DNA of 64,000 bases from Desulfobacteraceae bacterium (lineage in GTDB: Bacteria; Desulfobacterota; Desulfobacteria; Desulfobacterales; Desulfobacteraceae), in assembly GCA_024226935.1 (NCBI GenBank), contig JAAELK010000505.1, positions 33,531 through 97,530 of the forward strand. Reading direction: 5' to 3'. A model generated the notes under the pieces. The model did not search any database. It saw only the letters and a list, made by a program, of their open reading frames with translations, and had not been told where the DNA came from. The position numbers were made by a program, and so were the translations under genes. Shown here in pieces: positions 41,076-49,246 of this stretch (within the stretch, counting starts at the first letter, position 1; every line of letters starts with the position of its first letter).

Positions 41076-42548
41076 TCATTTTAGTTTCATCAAAAAATAA
41101 TAGGAAACTCCTGCCAGGAACAATCCTGCGAACCAGGCATAGCTATAGATGCTTGCAAATACCGGGGGAATGTTGGACAATATTTTAACCTCTGATAGAA
41201 AACCTGGAAGATTGGGGAGGGCTCCAATGAGAAATGCTGCTATCGCCCTGGGATTGAATCCCCGATAATAGCTGTATTGTCCACCCTGAATATAAAGGTC
41301 GTCCACTTGCAGTTTTTGTTTGCGAAGGATATAAAAATCCACCAGCAGGATTCCGGCAATAGGCCCCAAGAGTGATGAGTATCCGATCAGCCAGACGAAG
41401 ATGTATCCCTGGGGGTCGGCAATAAGTTTCCAAGGCATGATGATTATTCCAATGAAAGCGGTTATCATACCCCCGAGTTTGAAGTTGATTTTTGTGGGGA
41501 TGACATTGCTGAAGTCATTGGCCGGACCTACGACATTTGCCGCTACATTGGTCGAAAGGGTGGCGATGGCGATCACTACCATCGAAATAAACACGATCAT
41601 TGGACTGTCAAAGCGTTGGATTACCTTGACCGGGTCCCAAATAGCTGTACCGTAAATGATCTGGGTTGCTCTGGTGACCATGATACCGATCAGGGCAAAT
41701 AATGTCATGGTAATGGGTAGTCCCAGGGCCTGGCCCCACAATTGTCCCTTTTGATTTTTAGCGTAACGGGTGAAATCTGGGATATTAAGGCTTAATGTTG
41801 CCCAAAAACCAACCATGCCGGTCAGACCCGGGATGAAAATCTTCCAAAACTGGGCATTGGTTTGAAATTTTGAGGGTTGATCAATTATAGCCCTTAGACC
41901 GTTGAAAAAACCCTTATTGACCAGGGTATTTGATTGCCCTGTTTTGTAAATAGCCCAAAAAAGTAAGACCATTCCCGATATCAGCAATAGGGGGGAGGCA
42001 GCAGTCTCTAAGAATTTAATCGAGTCGACACCCTTTAAGATGATCACCACATTAAATCCCCAGAAGATCATAAAACTTATAAAACCGGCAGTGGAAAGAC
42101 CCATGAAGCCGGGAAAGATGTTGGGGATTTGGACAAATCCCGGCCAGATGGTTTTAATCAATGCCAGTACGGCGGTGCCGCCTATCCAAGTTTGAATACC
42201 GAACCAGCCGCAGGCGACTATTGCCCTGAGCAGGGCAGGGATATTGGAGCCTATAATGCCAAAGGACGCCCGGGCATAAATTGGATATGGTATTCCATAT
42301 TTGGCCCCCACCACTCCGTTTAGCAGCATGGGAATTAAAACTATGGCATTGCCCAGAAGAACGCAGAGTACGGCCGGTATGAGGCCCATTCCCGCAGCAA
42401 TCAATCCGGATGCCATCATGTAGGATGGGATACACACGGCCATTCCTACCCAAAGGGAGAAATAATTGAGGGCGCCCCAACTTCTGTCTTCCTGGGGCAC
42501 GGGTGCCAGGTCTTTATTGATCATTTTCATAGGTTTTAAATCTTTCAA
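41076..42548 (-). CDS. NCS1-family nucleobase/allantoin/hydantoin permease
   Basis: A 490-residue inner-membrane transporter with about twelve hydrophobic segments. NCS1 landmarks: DRSWGALNYFSLWVGMAVCIPSYMMASGLIAAGM, PIYARASFGIIGSNIPALLRAIVACGWFGIQTWIGG, and NIPDFTRYAKNQKGQLWGQALGLP; the QTW and NxPD motifs contact substrate in Mhp1. It probably imports uracil (or thymine, hydantoin, allantoin) by cation symport. It stands upstream of preT on the same strand, 325 bp away, so it feeds the reductive pyrimidine pathway. Which base it prefers cannot be read from the sequence. Confidence 0.92.
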   Translation of the reverse strand: MKDLKPMKMINKDLAPVPQEDRSWGALNYFSLWVGMAVCIPSYMMASGLIAAGMGLIPAVLCVLLGNAIVLIPMLLNGVVGAKYGIPYPIYARASFGIIGSNIPALLRAIVACGWFGIQTWIGGTAVLALIKTIWPGFVQIPNIFPGFMGLSTAGFISFMIFWGFNVVIILKGVDSIKFLETAASPLLLISGMVLLFWAIYKTGQSNTLVNKGFFNGLRAIIDQPSKFQTNAQFWKIFIPGLTGMVGFWATLSLNIPDFTRYAKNQKGQLWGQALGLPITMTLFALIGIMVTRATQIIYGTAIWDPVKVIQRFDSPMIVFISMVVIAIATLSTNVAANVVGPANDFSNVIPTKINFKLGGMITAFIGIIIMPWKLIADPQGYIFVWLIGYSSLLGPIAGILLVDFYILRKQKLQVDDLYIQGGQYSYYRGFNPRAIAAFLIGALPNLPGFLSEVKILSNIPPVFASIYSYAWFAGLFLAGVSYYFLMKLK

Positions 42549-42770
42549 AACTTTTAAAATATTATAAAAAACGCATTATGGATGGAAATTTATTTTTTTG
42601 TCAATAAAAATATTAATCTCAAAATTTAGGTTGCTGTGTGTAAATAATTCTTGCCTTTTTTTTGATTTTCCAAGTATTTTCTTTGTATCAAGTAATAAAA
42701 GGCATAAATCTTTGTTGTCAGTGATAAAAAAAGTATTATATTTTTCGAAACTTTTTTTTGAGGAAGAAAA

Positions 42771-43385
42771 TTGGAATATATATTCGGGCAAATAGCCATT
42801 GCAGTTTTTGCTATAACAGGCGTAATTGCAGCCAGCAAAAAAGTTCATGATCTCTTTGGGCTTGTGGTTTTGGGTGTAATAACAGCTTTAGGGGGTGGGA
42901 CACTTAGAGATATCACTCTTAATCATAGTGTTTTCTGGATAGAGGATTTCACCTATGTCTGGGTGGCAATGGCCTCTGCTCTAATTACTTTTTTGGTATT
43001 CCGGTTTTTTAATAATACCTATCGTATATTGCTTTATCTTGACGCCCTCGGAGTGGCGTTATTCAGTATACAGGCCATTGACAAATCCCTTGCTCTGGGA
43101 TGTACAGCTCCTGTTGCAATTATTATGGGCCTTCTTACCAGTATTGGAGGAGGAATTATTCGTGATGTATTGTCCGGTCGGCCTAATTTATTGGTGAACA
43201 AAGAGTTTTATGCTATCCCTATTTTAATCGGATGTGTATTTTATACGACCTATATGATTTTAATTCCTTCATTTGTTTTTAATAGCGTATTATCCATATG
43301 TATTATTTTCGGGTTGCGTGCAGTTTCGATCTATTTTGAGCTATCCGTGCCGGCCTGGTTGTTGATAAAACCTATCCATAAATAA
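42771..43385 (+). CDS. TRIC/YadS-family membrane protein (UPF0126)
   Basis: A 204-residue protein with two internal repeats of three transmembrane segments, each with the glycine-rich pore motif: ITALGGGTLRDITLNHSVFWI and LTSIGGGIIRDVLSGRPNLLV. These define the TRIC superfamily, trimeric cation channels in eukaryotes, while bacterial YadS/YicG have been linked to small-substrate transport such as glycine. Start is TTG 42771, with AGGA about 6 nt upstream; no ATG fits. It is 199 bp before the M20 hydrolase on the same strand, so a link to pyrimidine-derived products (beta-alanine, CO2, NH4+) is possible but unproven. Confidence 0.9.
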   Translation: MEYIFGQIAIAVFAITGVIAASKKVHDLFGLVVLGVITALGGGTLRDITLNHSVFWIEDFTYVWVAMASALITFLVFRFFNNTYRILLYLDALGVALFSIQAIDKSLALGCTAPVAIIMGLLTSIGGGIIRDVLSGRPNLLVNKEFYAIPILIGCVFYTTYMILIPSFVFNSVLSICIIFGLRAVSIYFELSVPAWLLIKPIHK

Positions 43386-43584
43386 TTGTTTTTACAATCG
43401 ATCTTTATTGTGTTTTAATACAAGATGTTTGAGGTGGTTTTTTTGGAAATCTTCGAAGTTGCAGTATGTAGACTTGCCCATCCCCAGCGGATTAAAACTA
43501 TCGGAAAGACACTTATTGTATAGCCTCCTTTGTAAGGAGTGAAAAATTTGATTAATTTAAGTTTTAATTATAGGATTTAAGAAA

Positions 43585-44823
43585 ATGGAAACAAAACAAT
43601 TAAGAGTGAATGGCAAGCGATTGCAATCAACCCTTGAAGATATGGCAAAAATTGGTGCGACTCCCAATGGTGGTGTCCAGCGCCTGGCTCTGTCGGATGA
43701 AGACAAACAGGCCAGAGATCTGTTTGTGAAGTGGTTGAGGCAGATTGATCTTGAAGTTCGCATCGATGAAATGGGGAATATTTTTGGTTTTCGGAAGGGC
43801 AAAGACAATGATTTGCCGCCGGTGATGAGCGGTTCCCATATCGATTCCCAGCCCAAGGGAGGGCGGTTTGATGGTATTCTAGGCGTTATGGGTGCCCTGG
43901 AGGTGATGAGGGTTCTCCATGAAAACAAGATTGAAACCAAACGTCCCATGGCCGTTGTTGTCTGGACAAATGAAGAAGGGACAAGATTTGCCCCGGCCAT
44001 GCAGTGTTCAGGGGTCTGGGCAGATGCCCTTGACCGGGACTGGATTTATGGGAGGACCGATATCAATGGGTTGCGGTTTGAAGATGAGTTGATGCGCATC
44101 GGCTATAAAGGCGAAACCCCGGCGCAAAAATCGGATGTCCATGCCTATTATGAATACCATATCGAACAGGGACCGGTCCTTGAAAGAAAAGGTATAACCA
44201 TCGGTGTTCCCAAGGGTATTGTATGTCTTCACTGGTATGATATCTATCTGGAGGGCGAGGCCAACCAAGTGGGCCCCACTCCCATGGAAGGCCGCCATGA
44301 CGCTCTTTGTGCGGCAGCGCAGATGATTCTTAAGGTAAATGAACTTCCTAGTCGCATGGGGGGAAATCTTGTGGCCACCGTGGGAGAACTCCAGAATGAA
44401 CCAAATTCCCGAAATATTATTCCGGATAAGGTGCATTTTACCGTGGATCTGCGGTCCTGGGATGATGAGCTTGCCATAAAGGCCTGGGAGTTGGTAAAAT
44501 GCGACTTTGAAGATATTGCCAAAGAAAGGGGCTGCCCCATACGCATTGAAGAGACATGGCGGGTTGAGCATTCTCCCTTTGACAGCAAGCTTGTACAAAA
44601 TATTTTGGATGCCTCTGACAGCCTGGAATATTCATCTCTTCATATGGTCAGTGGTGCCGGGCACGATGCAAGTTATATGAATCAGATTGCACCTACGGCC
44701 ATGATTTTTGTTCCCAGCATAGGGGGGAGAAGTCATGTGGAAGTTGAAGATACCAAATGGGAAGATTGTGAAGCCGGAGCCAATGTATTGCTGCATAGTA
44801 TGCTGCAGTCCGCCAATGAATAA
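43585..44823 (+). CDS. M20-family N-carbamoyl amino acid hydrolase / beta-ureidopropionase
   Basis: A 412-residue zinc amidase of the HyuC/AmaB/AllC type. Metal ligands: H85 (SGSHIDSQ), D96 (GGRFDGILG), E131 (TNEEGTRF), H192 (YYEYHIEQGPVLE), and a histidine near residue 386 (GGRSHVEVEDTKWED). The ANQVGPTPMEGRHDA stretch is the dimerisation-domain substrate motif. It would hydrolyse N-carbamoyl-beta-alanine to beta-alanine, CO2 and NH4+, completing the route begun by PreTA and dihydropyrimidinase on the opposite strand. N-carbamoyl-L-amino acid or allantoate hydrolysis are alternatives. It is followed by the MliC-like gene after 22 bp. Confidence 0.9.
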   Translation: METKQLRVNGKRLQSTLEDMAKIGATPNGGVQRLALSDEDKQARDLFVKWLRQIDLEVRIDEMGNIFGFRKGKDNDLPPVMSGSHIDSQPKGGRFDGILGVMGALEVMRVLHENKIETKRPMAVVVWTNEEGTRFAPAMQCSGVWADALDRDWIYGRTDINGLRFEDELMRIGYKGETPAQKSDVHAYYEYHIEQGPVLERKGITIGVPKGIVCLHWYDIYLEGEANQVGPTPMEGRHDALCAAAQMILKVNELPSRMGGNLVATVGELQNEPNSRNIIPDKVHFTVDLRSWDDELAIKAWELVKCDFEDIAKERGCPIRIEETWRVEHSPFDSKLVQNILDASDSLEYSSLHMVSGAGHDASYMNQIAPTAMIFVPSIGGRSHVEVEDTKWEDCEAGANVLLHSMLQSANE

Positions 44824-44845
44824 GCAACGATAACAGGTTAAAATA

Positions 44846-45220
44846 ATGAAATTGTGCACAGCAGGGTTGGTTATCAGTATATTGGTGATTTTTTTTTGTG
44901 CAGATAACGCAATTTCTAAGCCGGTGCTGACTATTGATCTGGGACCGCCGGTATATTATACAAGTGACAATGGCGATATCTTTGTAGCAAGATATGGATC
45001 GTTGTCCGATAAAAGTTTGTCCTTTGTCAAAGTGGTAATGCCCGATGGTCAGGAGTATACATTGCCCAGTGTTATTTCAGGGTCAGGAGTAAGATATACA
45101 GATGAAAGGCAGCTTGTGTGGTGGTCCCACCAGGGAAGGGTGCGTATTGATATTAGGGACGCACGGGGCAATTGGAAGAAGGGCTACTTGGAATTGAGAA
45201 AAGTTCACCGGAAAAAGTAA
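44846..45220 (+). CDS. MliC-like secreted protein (lysozyme-inhibitor fold)
   Basis: A 124-residue exported protein: signal-like N-terminus (residues 1-24), then a short beta domain. The segment PDGQEYTLPSVISGSGVRYTDERQLVWWSHQG carries the MliC/PliC pattern (LP-x-x-x-SGSG-x-RY and WW). MliC proteins inhibit C-type lysozyme in the periplasm or outer membrane. There is no good lipobox, so it is probably soluble. It lies 22 bp after the M20 hydrolase and shares its terminator at 45289-45335, although the functional tie is not obvious. The match is by motif only. Confidence 0.7.
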   Translation: MKLCTAGLVISILVIFFCADNAISKPVLTIDLGPPVYYTSDNGDIFVARYGSLSDKSLSFVKVVMPDGQEYTLPSVISGSGVRYTDERQLVWWSHQGRVRIDIRDARGNWKKGYLELRKVHRKK

Positions 45221-45288
45221 ATTTCTAAAGGTCTATTTATAGAAAGCAATAGTCTCTGATTATATTGATCTGGTTGAATTTTTATATG

Positions 45289-45335
45289 CCGTCCGGGATG
45301 GAGCAGGGTCCTGCCCCACCCCGGACGGTATTTTT
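45289..45335 (+). terminator. Strong intrinsic terminator
   Basis: CCGTCCGGG (45289-45297) pairs with CCCGGACGG (45320-45328); inside it TGG/CCA and GCAGG/CCTGC also pair. A TATTTTT tract follows on the plus strand. It ends the hydrolase-MliC transcript and lies between convergent genes, so it may act on both strands. Confidence 0.9.
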
Positions 45336-45365
45336 AGCTCTAACAAGTACCTAAATTGTTTAAAC

Positions 45366-46505
45366 TCAGATCATTTCAAGAAATGCTTCAATTCTTACCC
45401 GGAGCTGTTCAGTATCCGATTCCGAGTAATCGGTTTCAATGTGAAGGTATGGCAGGTGAAAATGATCATTAACAAATTTTCTTATTTGAAATGCCTCAAT
45501 ATTGTAAGTGTGGCAGGCCTGCCAGGTAAGATCCACAACACCATCCACCTGGAAATTGGTGATCATTTCATCAAGAAGTTCTATTCGTCCGTGGTTTGGG
45601 CTCATAACCGAGCATGGGATGGAAAGATATTGCTCTGCCAGGGCGAGAATCGGGTCACAGGTTTCATCCACTTGAAAGGTCTGTTTATAGCCGCTACAGT
45701 TTTCAAATGCCACGACGCTGGCCCCTGAGTCCTCAAGAATTTTTACCACCTTGTCCGAGCCAAGACCAATGGGTACGCCGGTCAGAAGAATCCGGGGTGT
45801 TTCTTTTGTATAGGGGGAATCTCCTCTTTCTATCAGTGTTTCGCACTCATCACTGATTTCATTCATAAGGTCAATCCCCGTTTCTTTGTCGGCAAAAAAT
45901 CCTGTTTTGAATAATATTTCAACCATCTGTGTGCCGGTTAAAGGAGAGGGTTTTGCCTTTGCCACATCCATTAATCTTTTTTTGGCTCTTCGCTCCCTAT
46001 TTAACAATTTTATGGCATTGCTGATTTTTTCTAAGGTAATTTTATTGCCTGTGGTCTCTTCCATTACGGTTTTTAAATTTTTGATTTCGTTTTTCCAGGG
46101 TTCCAGAAACAGATTAAAATTTTGTTGTTGAGGTAGCTGTAAAACATGTACCGGTTTAATCTCTGACATGAGTTCAAACATTTTCTTTTTCCCGTCGCAG
46201 GTGGTGTCTGCAACAATGATATCGGAAAATCTGAAAAAGGGACAAGTATCTGTGGCAGCAAAACCATAGCTGCTTTTGATAAGAGGGCAAAGGTTTCTGG
46301 GAAGAGTTTCTTCTGCTGCTTCAATGGGCGCTTGACGTGTGCCGCACAGGGGCAGGGGAATGGCATTTGCGGCTACTGCAAGTTCTGTGGGGGCATAGAG
46401 GCAATAAAAACCAATGGCATGGTTGCCGTTTTTTTTGTGATTCTCTATATCGATAATATTTTGTTCGGTAATGTGCTGAAGTTTTTTTAACAGGTCCGGC
46501 TTCAT
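45366..46505 (-). CDS. Double-cubane-cluster reductase (HgdB/YjiM-like, 2-hydroxyacyl-CoA dehydratase family)
   Basis: A 379-residue cytoplasmic protein of the 2-hydroxyacyl-CoA dehydratase family, single-subunit type. Cysteine-bearing motifs are GFYCLYAPTELAVAANAIPLPLCG, LCPLIKSSYGFAATDTCPFFRFSD, DTTCDGKKKM, VAFENCSGYKQTF and WQACHTYNIEAF. A lone subunit with an activator gene (rather than two subunits) is the layout of double-cubane-cluster proteins (DCCP), which carry an [8Fe-9S] cluster and reduce small molecules at low potential; E. coli YjiM/YjiL is the same pair. Its start overlaps the activator stop by 4 bp. The physiological substrate is not known for the family. Confidence 0.88.
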   Translation of the reverse strand: MKPDLLKKLQHITEQNIIDIENHKKNGNHAIGFYCLYAPTELAVAANAIPLPLCGTRQAPIEAAEETLPRNLCPLIKSSYGFAATDTCPFFRFSDIIVADTTCDGKKKMFELMSEIKPVHVLQLPQQQNFNLFLEPWKNEIKNLKTVMEETTGNKITLEKISNAIKLLNRERRAKKRLMDVAKAKPSPLTGTQMVEILFKTGFFADKETGIDLMNEISDECETLIERGDSPYTKETPRILLTGVPIGLGSDKVVKILEDSGASVVAFENCSGYKQTFQVDETCDPILALAEQYLSIPCSVMSPNHGRIELLDEMITNFQVDGVVDLTWQACHTYNIEAFQIRKFVNDHFHLPYLHIETDYSESDTEQLRVRIEAFLEMI

Positions 46506-47278
46506 TTTTCTTTTCCTTTATTTTGTTCCATTGCAATGAGTGCTGCACCAATGGCACCATTCATTTCCGGTGTTTTTTGTACCAGGATTTCTCTTTTGGT
46601 TATCCGGGCCAACTGCTCTCTGATAAAGGGGTTGTTTGCCACCCCTCCGGTAAAAACAACAGGTCCTTGGGAAGACACCCGGTTAAGCATTGAAACGGCT
46701 CTTTTCACCACGGCAATGTGTAGCCCCCGGGCAATTTCATTGGGGTTTTCACCTTTTGCAACCAGGGATGTTACTTCCGATTCGGCAAAGACGGTGCACA
46801 TGCTGCTGATTTTAAGATCCTTTTTTGCCTTTGCAGCCTCAATGCCGAATGTATCGATATTGAATCCCAGGGTCTGGGCCATGATTTCAAGGAACTTGCC
46901 GGTGCCCGCAGCACATCTGTCATTCATTTCAAACCGGATAACCTTTCCCGATTCATTTAGTTTTATGACTTTACTGTCCTGTCCTCCAATGTCCAATACG
47001 GTTATTGCCCCCGGAAAAAAACAAACAGCTCCCCTTGCATGGGCTTTTATCTCGGTTATTGTTGTGGCTTCATGTTCAATTTCAAAAAGATTTCTTCCAT
47101 ACCCCGTGGCTAAAATGGTGTCAAATTCCAGACCTTTGAGTAGTTGTTTTGCTTGACCGATGGGATCAAATCCGGTATCAATTTTTCTCATTTCCCGGAT
47201 CTTTCCATTATTTAAAATGACGCATTCAATTGATCTGGAGCCGATATCTATGCCTGCACTGATCATAAAATTATCCAT
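46502..47278 (-). CDS. ATP-dependent activator of the double-cubane reductase (acyl-CoA dehydratase activase)
   Basis: A 258-residue BadF/HgdC/YjiL-type ASKHA ATPase. ATP-binding motifs: GIDIGSRSIECV, TVLDIGGQDSKVIKL, and FTGGVANN. Cysteines C122 (NDRCAAGTGKFLE) and C161 (SSMCTVFAES) should hold the intersubunit 4Fe-4S cluster of the homodimer. It uses ATP to drive a low-potential electron into the downstream double-cubane reductase, which it overlaps by 4 bp. It follows a 375-bp spacer. ATG codons at 47278 and 47266 are both in frame; neither has a clear Shine-Dalgarno, so the start is uncertain by four residues. Confidence 0.92.
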   Translation of the reverse strand: MDNFMISAGIDIGSRSIECVILNNGKIREMRKIDTGFDPIGQAKQLLKGLEFDTILATGYGRNLFEIEHEATTITEIKAHARGAVCFFPGAITVLDIGGQDSKVIKLNESGKVIRFEMNDRCAAGTGKFLEIMAQTLGFNIDTFGIEAAKAKKDLKISSMCTVFAESEVTSLVAKGENPNEIARGLHIAVVKRAVSMLNRVSSQGPVVFTGGVANNPFIREQLARITKREILVQKTPEMNGAIGAALIAMEQNKGKEK

Positions 47279-47653
47279 TGGTAAGAATTAAAATGAGGTA
47301 TTCATAGACCGGAGGGCCATAGGAAATCAAATTGATTGTTTTGATCCAAAGAATTAATGGTATTGGGTATTTCTATTCAGAATCTGATTTTTTTGCATGG
47401 GACAATCCATGGAATTATTTTGGTATTCGAAGTGGTGACAGGTTAAACCCAGCCTAATTGTGCTTGTGGTAATGATTACAAAGGCTTTTGGTAAAAACCA
47501 TGGGGCTGAACTCACCATAGCTTGGGGAGGAAGGTAAGGCTCACAGAGGAAAAGTTTTTTTTAAAAAAAATAAAAAGCCCTGAAACGACGTGTCGATCAA
47601 GGCTTTTTGAAGTCATCAAGATAACTTTTTTGTAAAGCAAATAAAACGGTTAA
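47279..47653. other. 375-bp spacer between the activator and cold-shock genes
   Basis: Carries the terminator of the cold-shock gene (47553-47607) and upstream sequence of the activator. I see no credible ORF, RNA gene or distinct promoter in the rest. Confidence 0.5.
47553..47607 (-). terminator. Intrinsic terminator of the cold-shock gene
   Basis: On the minus strand AAAAGCCTTGA (47597-47607) pairs with TCAGGGCTTTT (47573-47583), with a G-U pair, and is followed by a long T tract (complement of 47553-47572). Confidence 0.9.
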
Positions 47654-47857
47654 CTAAACTACGGTTACATTTGTAGCAGCAGGGCCTTTCTGGCCGTCTT
47701 CAATGTCGAATGTAACACTATCACCTTCACTGAGGGATTTGAAACCTGTTGTATTGATGCCTGAATGATGTACAAATACATCTTTTCCACCGTCTTGTTG
47801 TTCAATAAATCCAAAACCTTTTGAGTCGTTAAACCATTTTACGATACCGTTCGCCAT
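47654..47857 (-). CDS. Cold-shock (CspA-family) RNA-binding protein
   Basis: A 67-residue single cold-shock domain. RNP1 is KGFGFIEQQ and RNP2 DVFVHHSGI, and the start [17 protein letters not shown] is typical. It binds single-stranded RNA/DNA and melts secondary structure. An AGGAGATTGCC Shine-Dalgarno, a promoter (47987-48015), a long 5' leader with a 5'-end hairpin and a strong terminator make it a monocistronic unit. Whether it is cold-inducible cannot be told. Confidence 0.97.
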   Translation of the reverse strand: MANGIVKWFNDSKGFGFIEQQDGGKDVFVHHSGINTTGFKSLSEGDSVTFDIEDGQKGPAATNVTVV

Positions 47858-48332
47858 ATTGGCAATCTCCTAAAAAAAAATAAAAAAATACAAGTTTCTA
47901 ACTTTGGAAATAATACCACTTCATTGTCGGGAATATATACCTTGGAAGAGAAACCTATATGCTAATACATTTAGCATAATTTGATTATAATAGAAGAGTT
48001 ATGATTATAAGTCAAGTATTATAATATTATTTTTCAAAATAATATTGCATCAAGTGGGAATGTTAATGATGCTATTTATTTTAAATATTAAAAAAATGTA
48101 ATCCATGTCTGAAGATATTTGTTTCCTGGCGTTACCCCAGATATAAATTGTAATTATTCCAAGTCGATAGATATTGGGGTTAATTTATGGGTAAACAATT
48201 TTTGAATTGATTGACACAAGTTTGGTTTTTTTCTATAGTTTTTTTGAATAGAGGATGAATAAAGCAAATCGGTGGTATTCTGGGTAACCATAAAAAAAAT
48301 AATTATGTTTTTTGAGAAAAAAGGAAGATCCA
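47858..48332. other. 475-bp spacer: cold-shock leader, promoter, ZIP upstream region
   Basis: Its left half is the cold-shock leader and promoter (47958-48015, listed). The right half, 48016-48332, is A+T-rich, with no credible ORF; it should contain the ZIP gene promoter, but no strong boxes are evident. Confidence 0.55.
47958..48015 (-). promoter_or_regulatory. Cold-shock gene promoter with a 5'-terminal stem-loop
   Basis: On the minus strand TTGACT (48010-48015), 17 bp, TATTAT (47987-47992). The expected transcript start is within a few nucleotides of a stem-loop TATGCTAA/TTAGCATA (47958-47978), leaving a leader of roughly 120 nt. A 5' stem-loop of this kind could stabilise the mRNA, as in other csp leaders; that effect is inferred. 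Confidence 0.7.
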
Positions 48333-49148
48333 GTGATCAATTTTATTGAGCAATTTAATCCCGTCATCCAGGCGTTATTGGCCACACTCTTTACTTGGGG
48401 GGTAACAGCGGCAGGTGCAGCCCTTGTTTTTTTTACAAAAAAGGTGAACCCAAAATTTATGGATTCCATGCTGGGATTTGCAGCCGGGGTTATGATTGCT
48501 GCAAGTTTCTGGTCACTTCTTGCGCCGGGTATAGAAATGGCGGGAGAGATGGGTCATATCCCCTGGTTGACCGCAGTAATAGGTTTTATGGGTGGTGGGA
48601 TCTTCATGCGTTTGAGTGATCTGGTTCTGCCCCATCTCCATTCGGGATTAAAAATTGAGCAAAGTGAGGGAATCAAGACCTCATGGCAGCGAAGCACCTT
48701 GCTGGTCCTTGCCATTACTCTGCACAATATCCCCGAAGGCCTTGCCGTTGGAGTTGCTTTTGGGGCGGTGGCCGCGAATCTTTCTTCGGTTACCATTGGC
48801 GGTGCCATTGCTCTTGCAATCGGAATCGGTCTTCAGAATTTTCCCGAGGGGGCTGCTGTCTCTTTGCCATTGCGCCGGGAAGGCATGGGCCGGACTAAAA
48901 GTTTTTTGATGGGCCAGGCCTCGGGAATGGTGGAACCTGTTGCCGGGGTGATCGGTGCTGCCTTTGTTCTTTATATGCAGGATGTTTTGCCCTATGCCCT
49001 TTGTTTTGCCGCCGGCGCAATGATTTTTGTGGTGGTGGAAGAGTTGATCCCCGAATCCCAGCGAACCTGTGCACACATCGATATGGTAACCATGGCAACC
49101 ATGATAGGTTTTACGGTCATGATGAGCCTTGATGTTGCCCTGGGTTGA
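48333..49148 (+). CDS. ZIP-family divalent metal transporter
   Basis: A 271-residue inner-membrane protein with about eight hydrophobic segments. The ZIP metal-binding pair is present: TLHNIPEGLAVGVAFG and GLQNFPEGAAVSLPLRREGM, with a short His-containing variable loop (LPHLHSGLK). It should import zinc, or iron and manganese, down a gradient; GufA-like members may work the other way. The frame is open to TTG 48312, but GTG 48333 with AAGGA about 7 nt upstream is preferred. It stands alone, convergent with the aldehyde dehydrogenase gene after 98 bp. Confidence 0.9.
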   Translation: MINFIEQFNPVIQALLATLFTWGVTAAGAALVFFTKKVNPKFMDSMLGFAAGVMIAASFWSLLAPGIEMAGEMGHIPWLTAVIGFMGGGIFMRLSDLVLPHLHSGLKIEQSEGIKTSWQRSTLLVLAITLHNIPEGLAVGVAFGAVAANLSSVTIGGAIALAIGIGLQNFPEGAAVSLPLRREGMGRTKSFLMGQASGMVEPVAGVIGAAFVLYMQDVLPYALCFAAGAMIFVVVEELIPESQRTCAHIDMVTMATMIGFTVMMSLDVALG

Positions 49149-49246
49149 AGGGCTCAATCTGGGATTGAACATGGAAAATAAAATTGATCACATTAAATGA
49201 AGCATTCCAACGCGGCAGCCATGACAATGATGGAGTTGATCATAGA

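Noticed and set aside
47320..47460. Short plus-strand ORF in the spacer before the cold-shock terminator
   Set aside because: About 29 codons, no Shine-Dalgarno and no recognisable composition.
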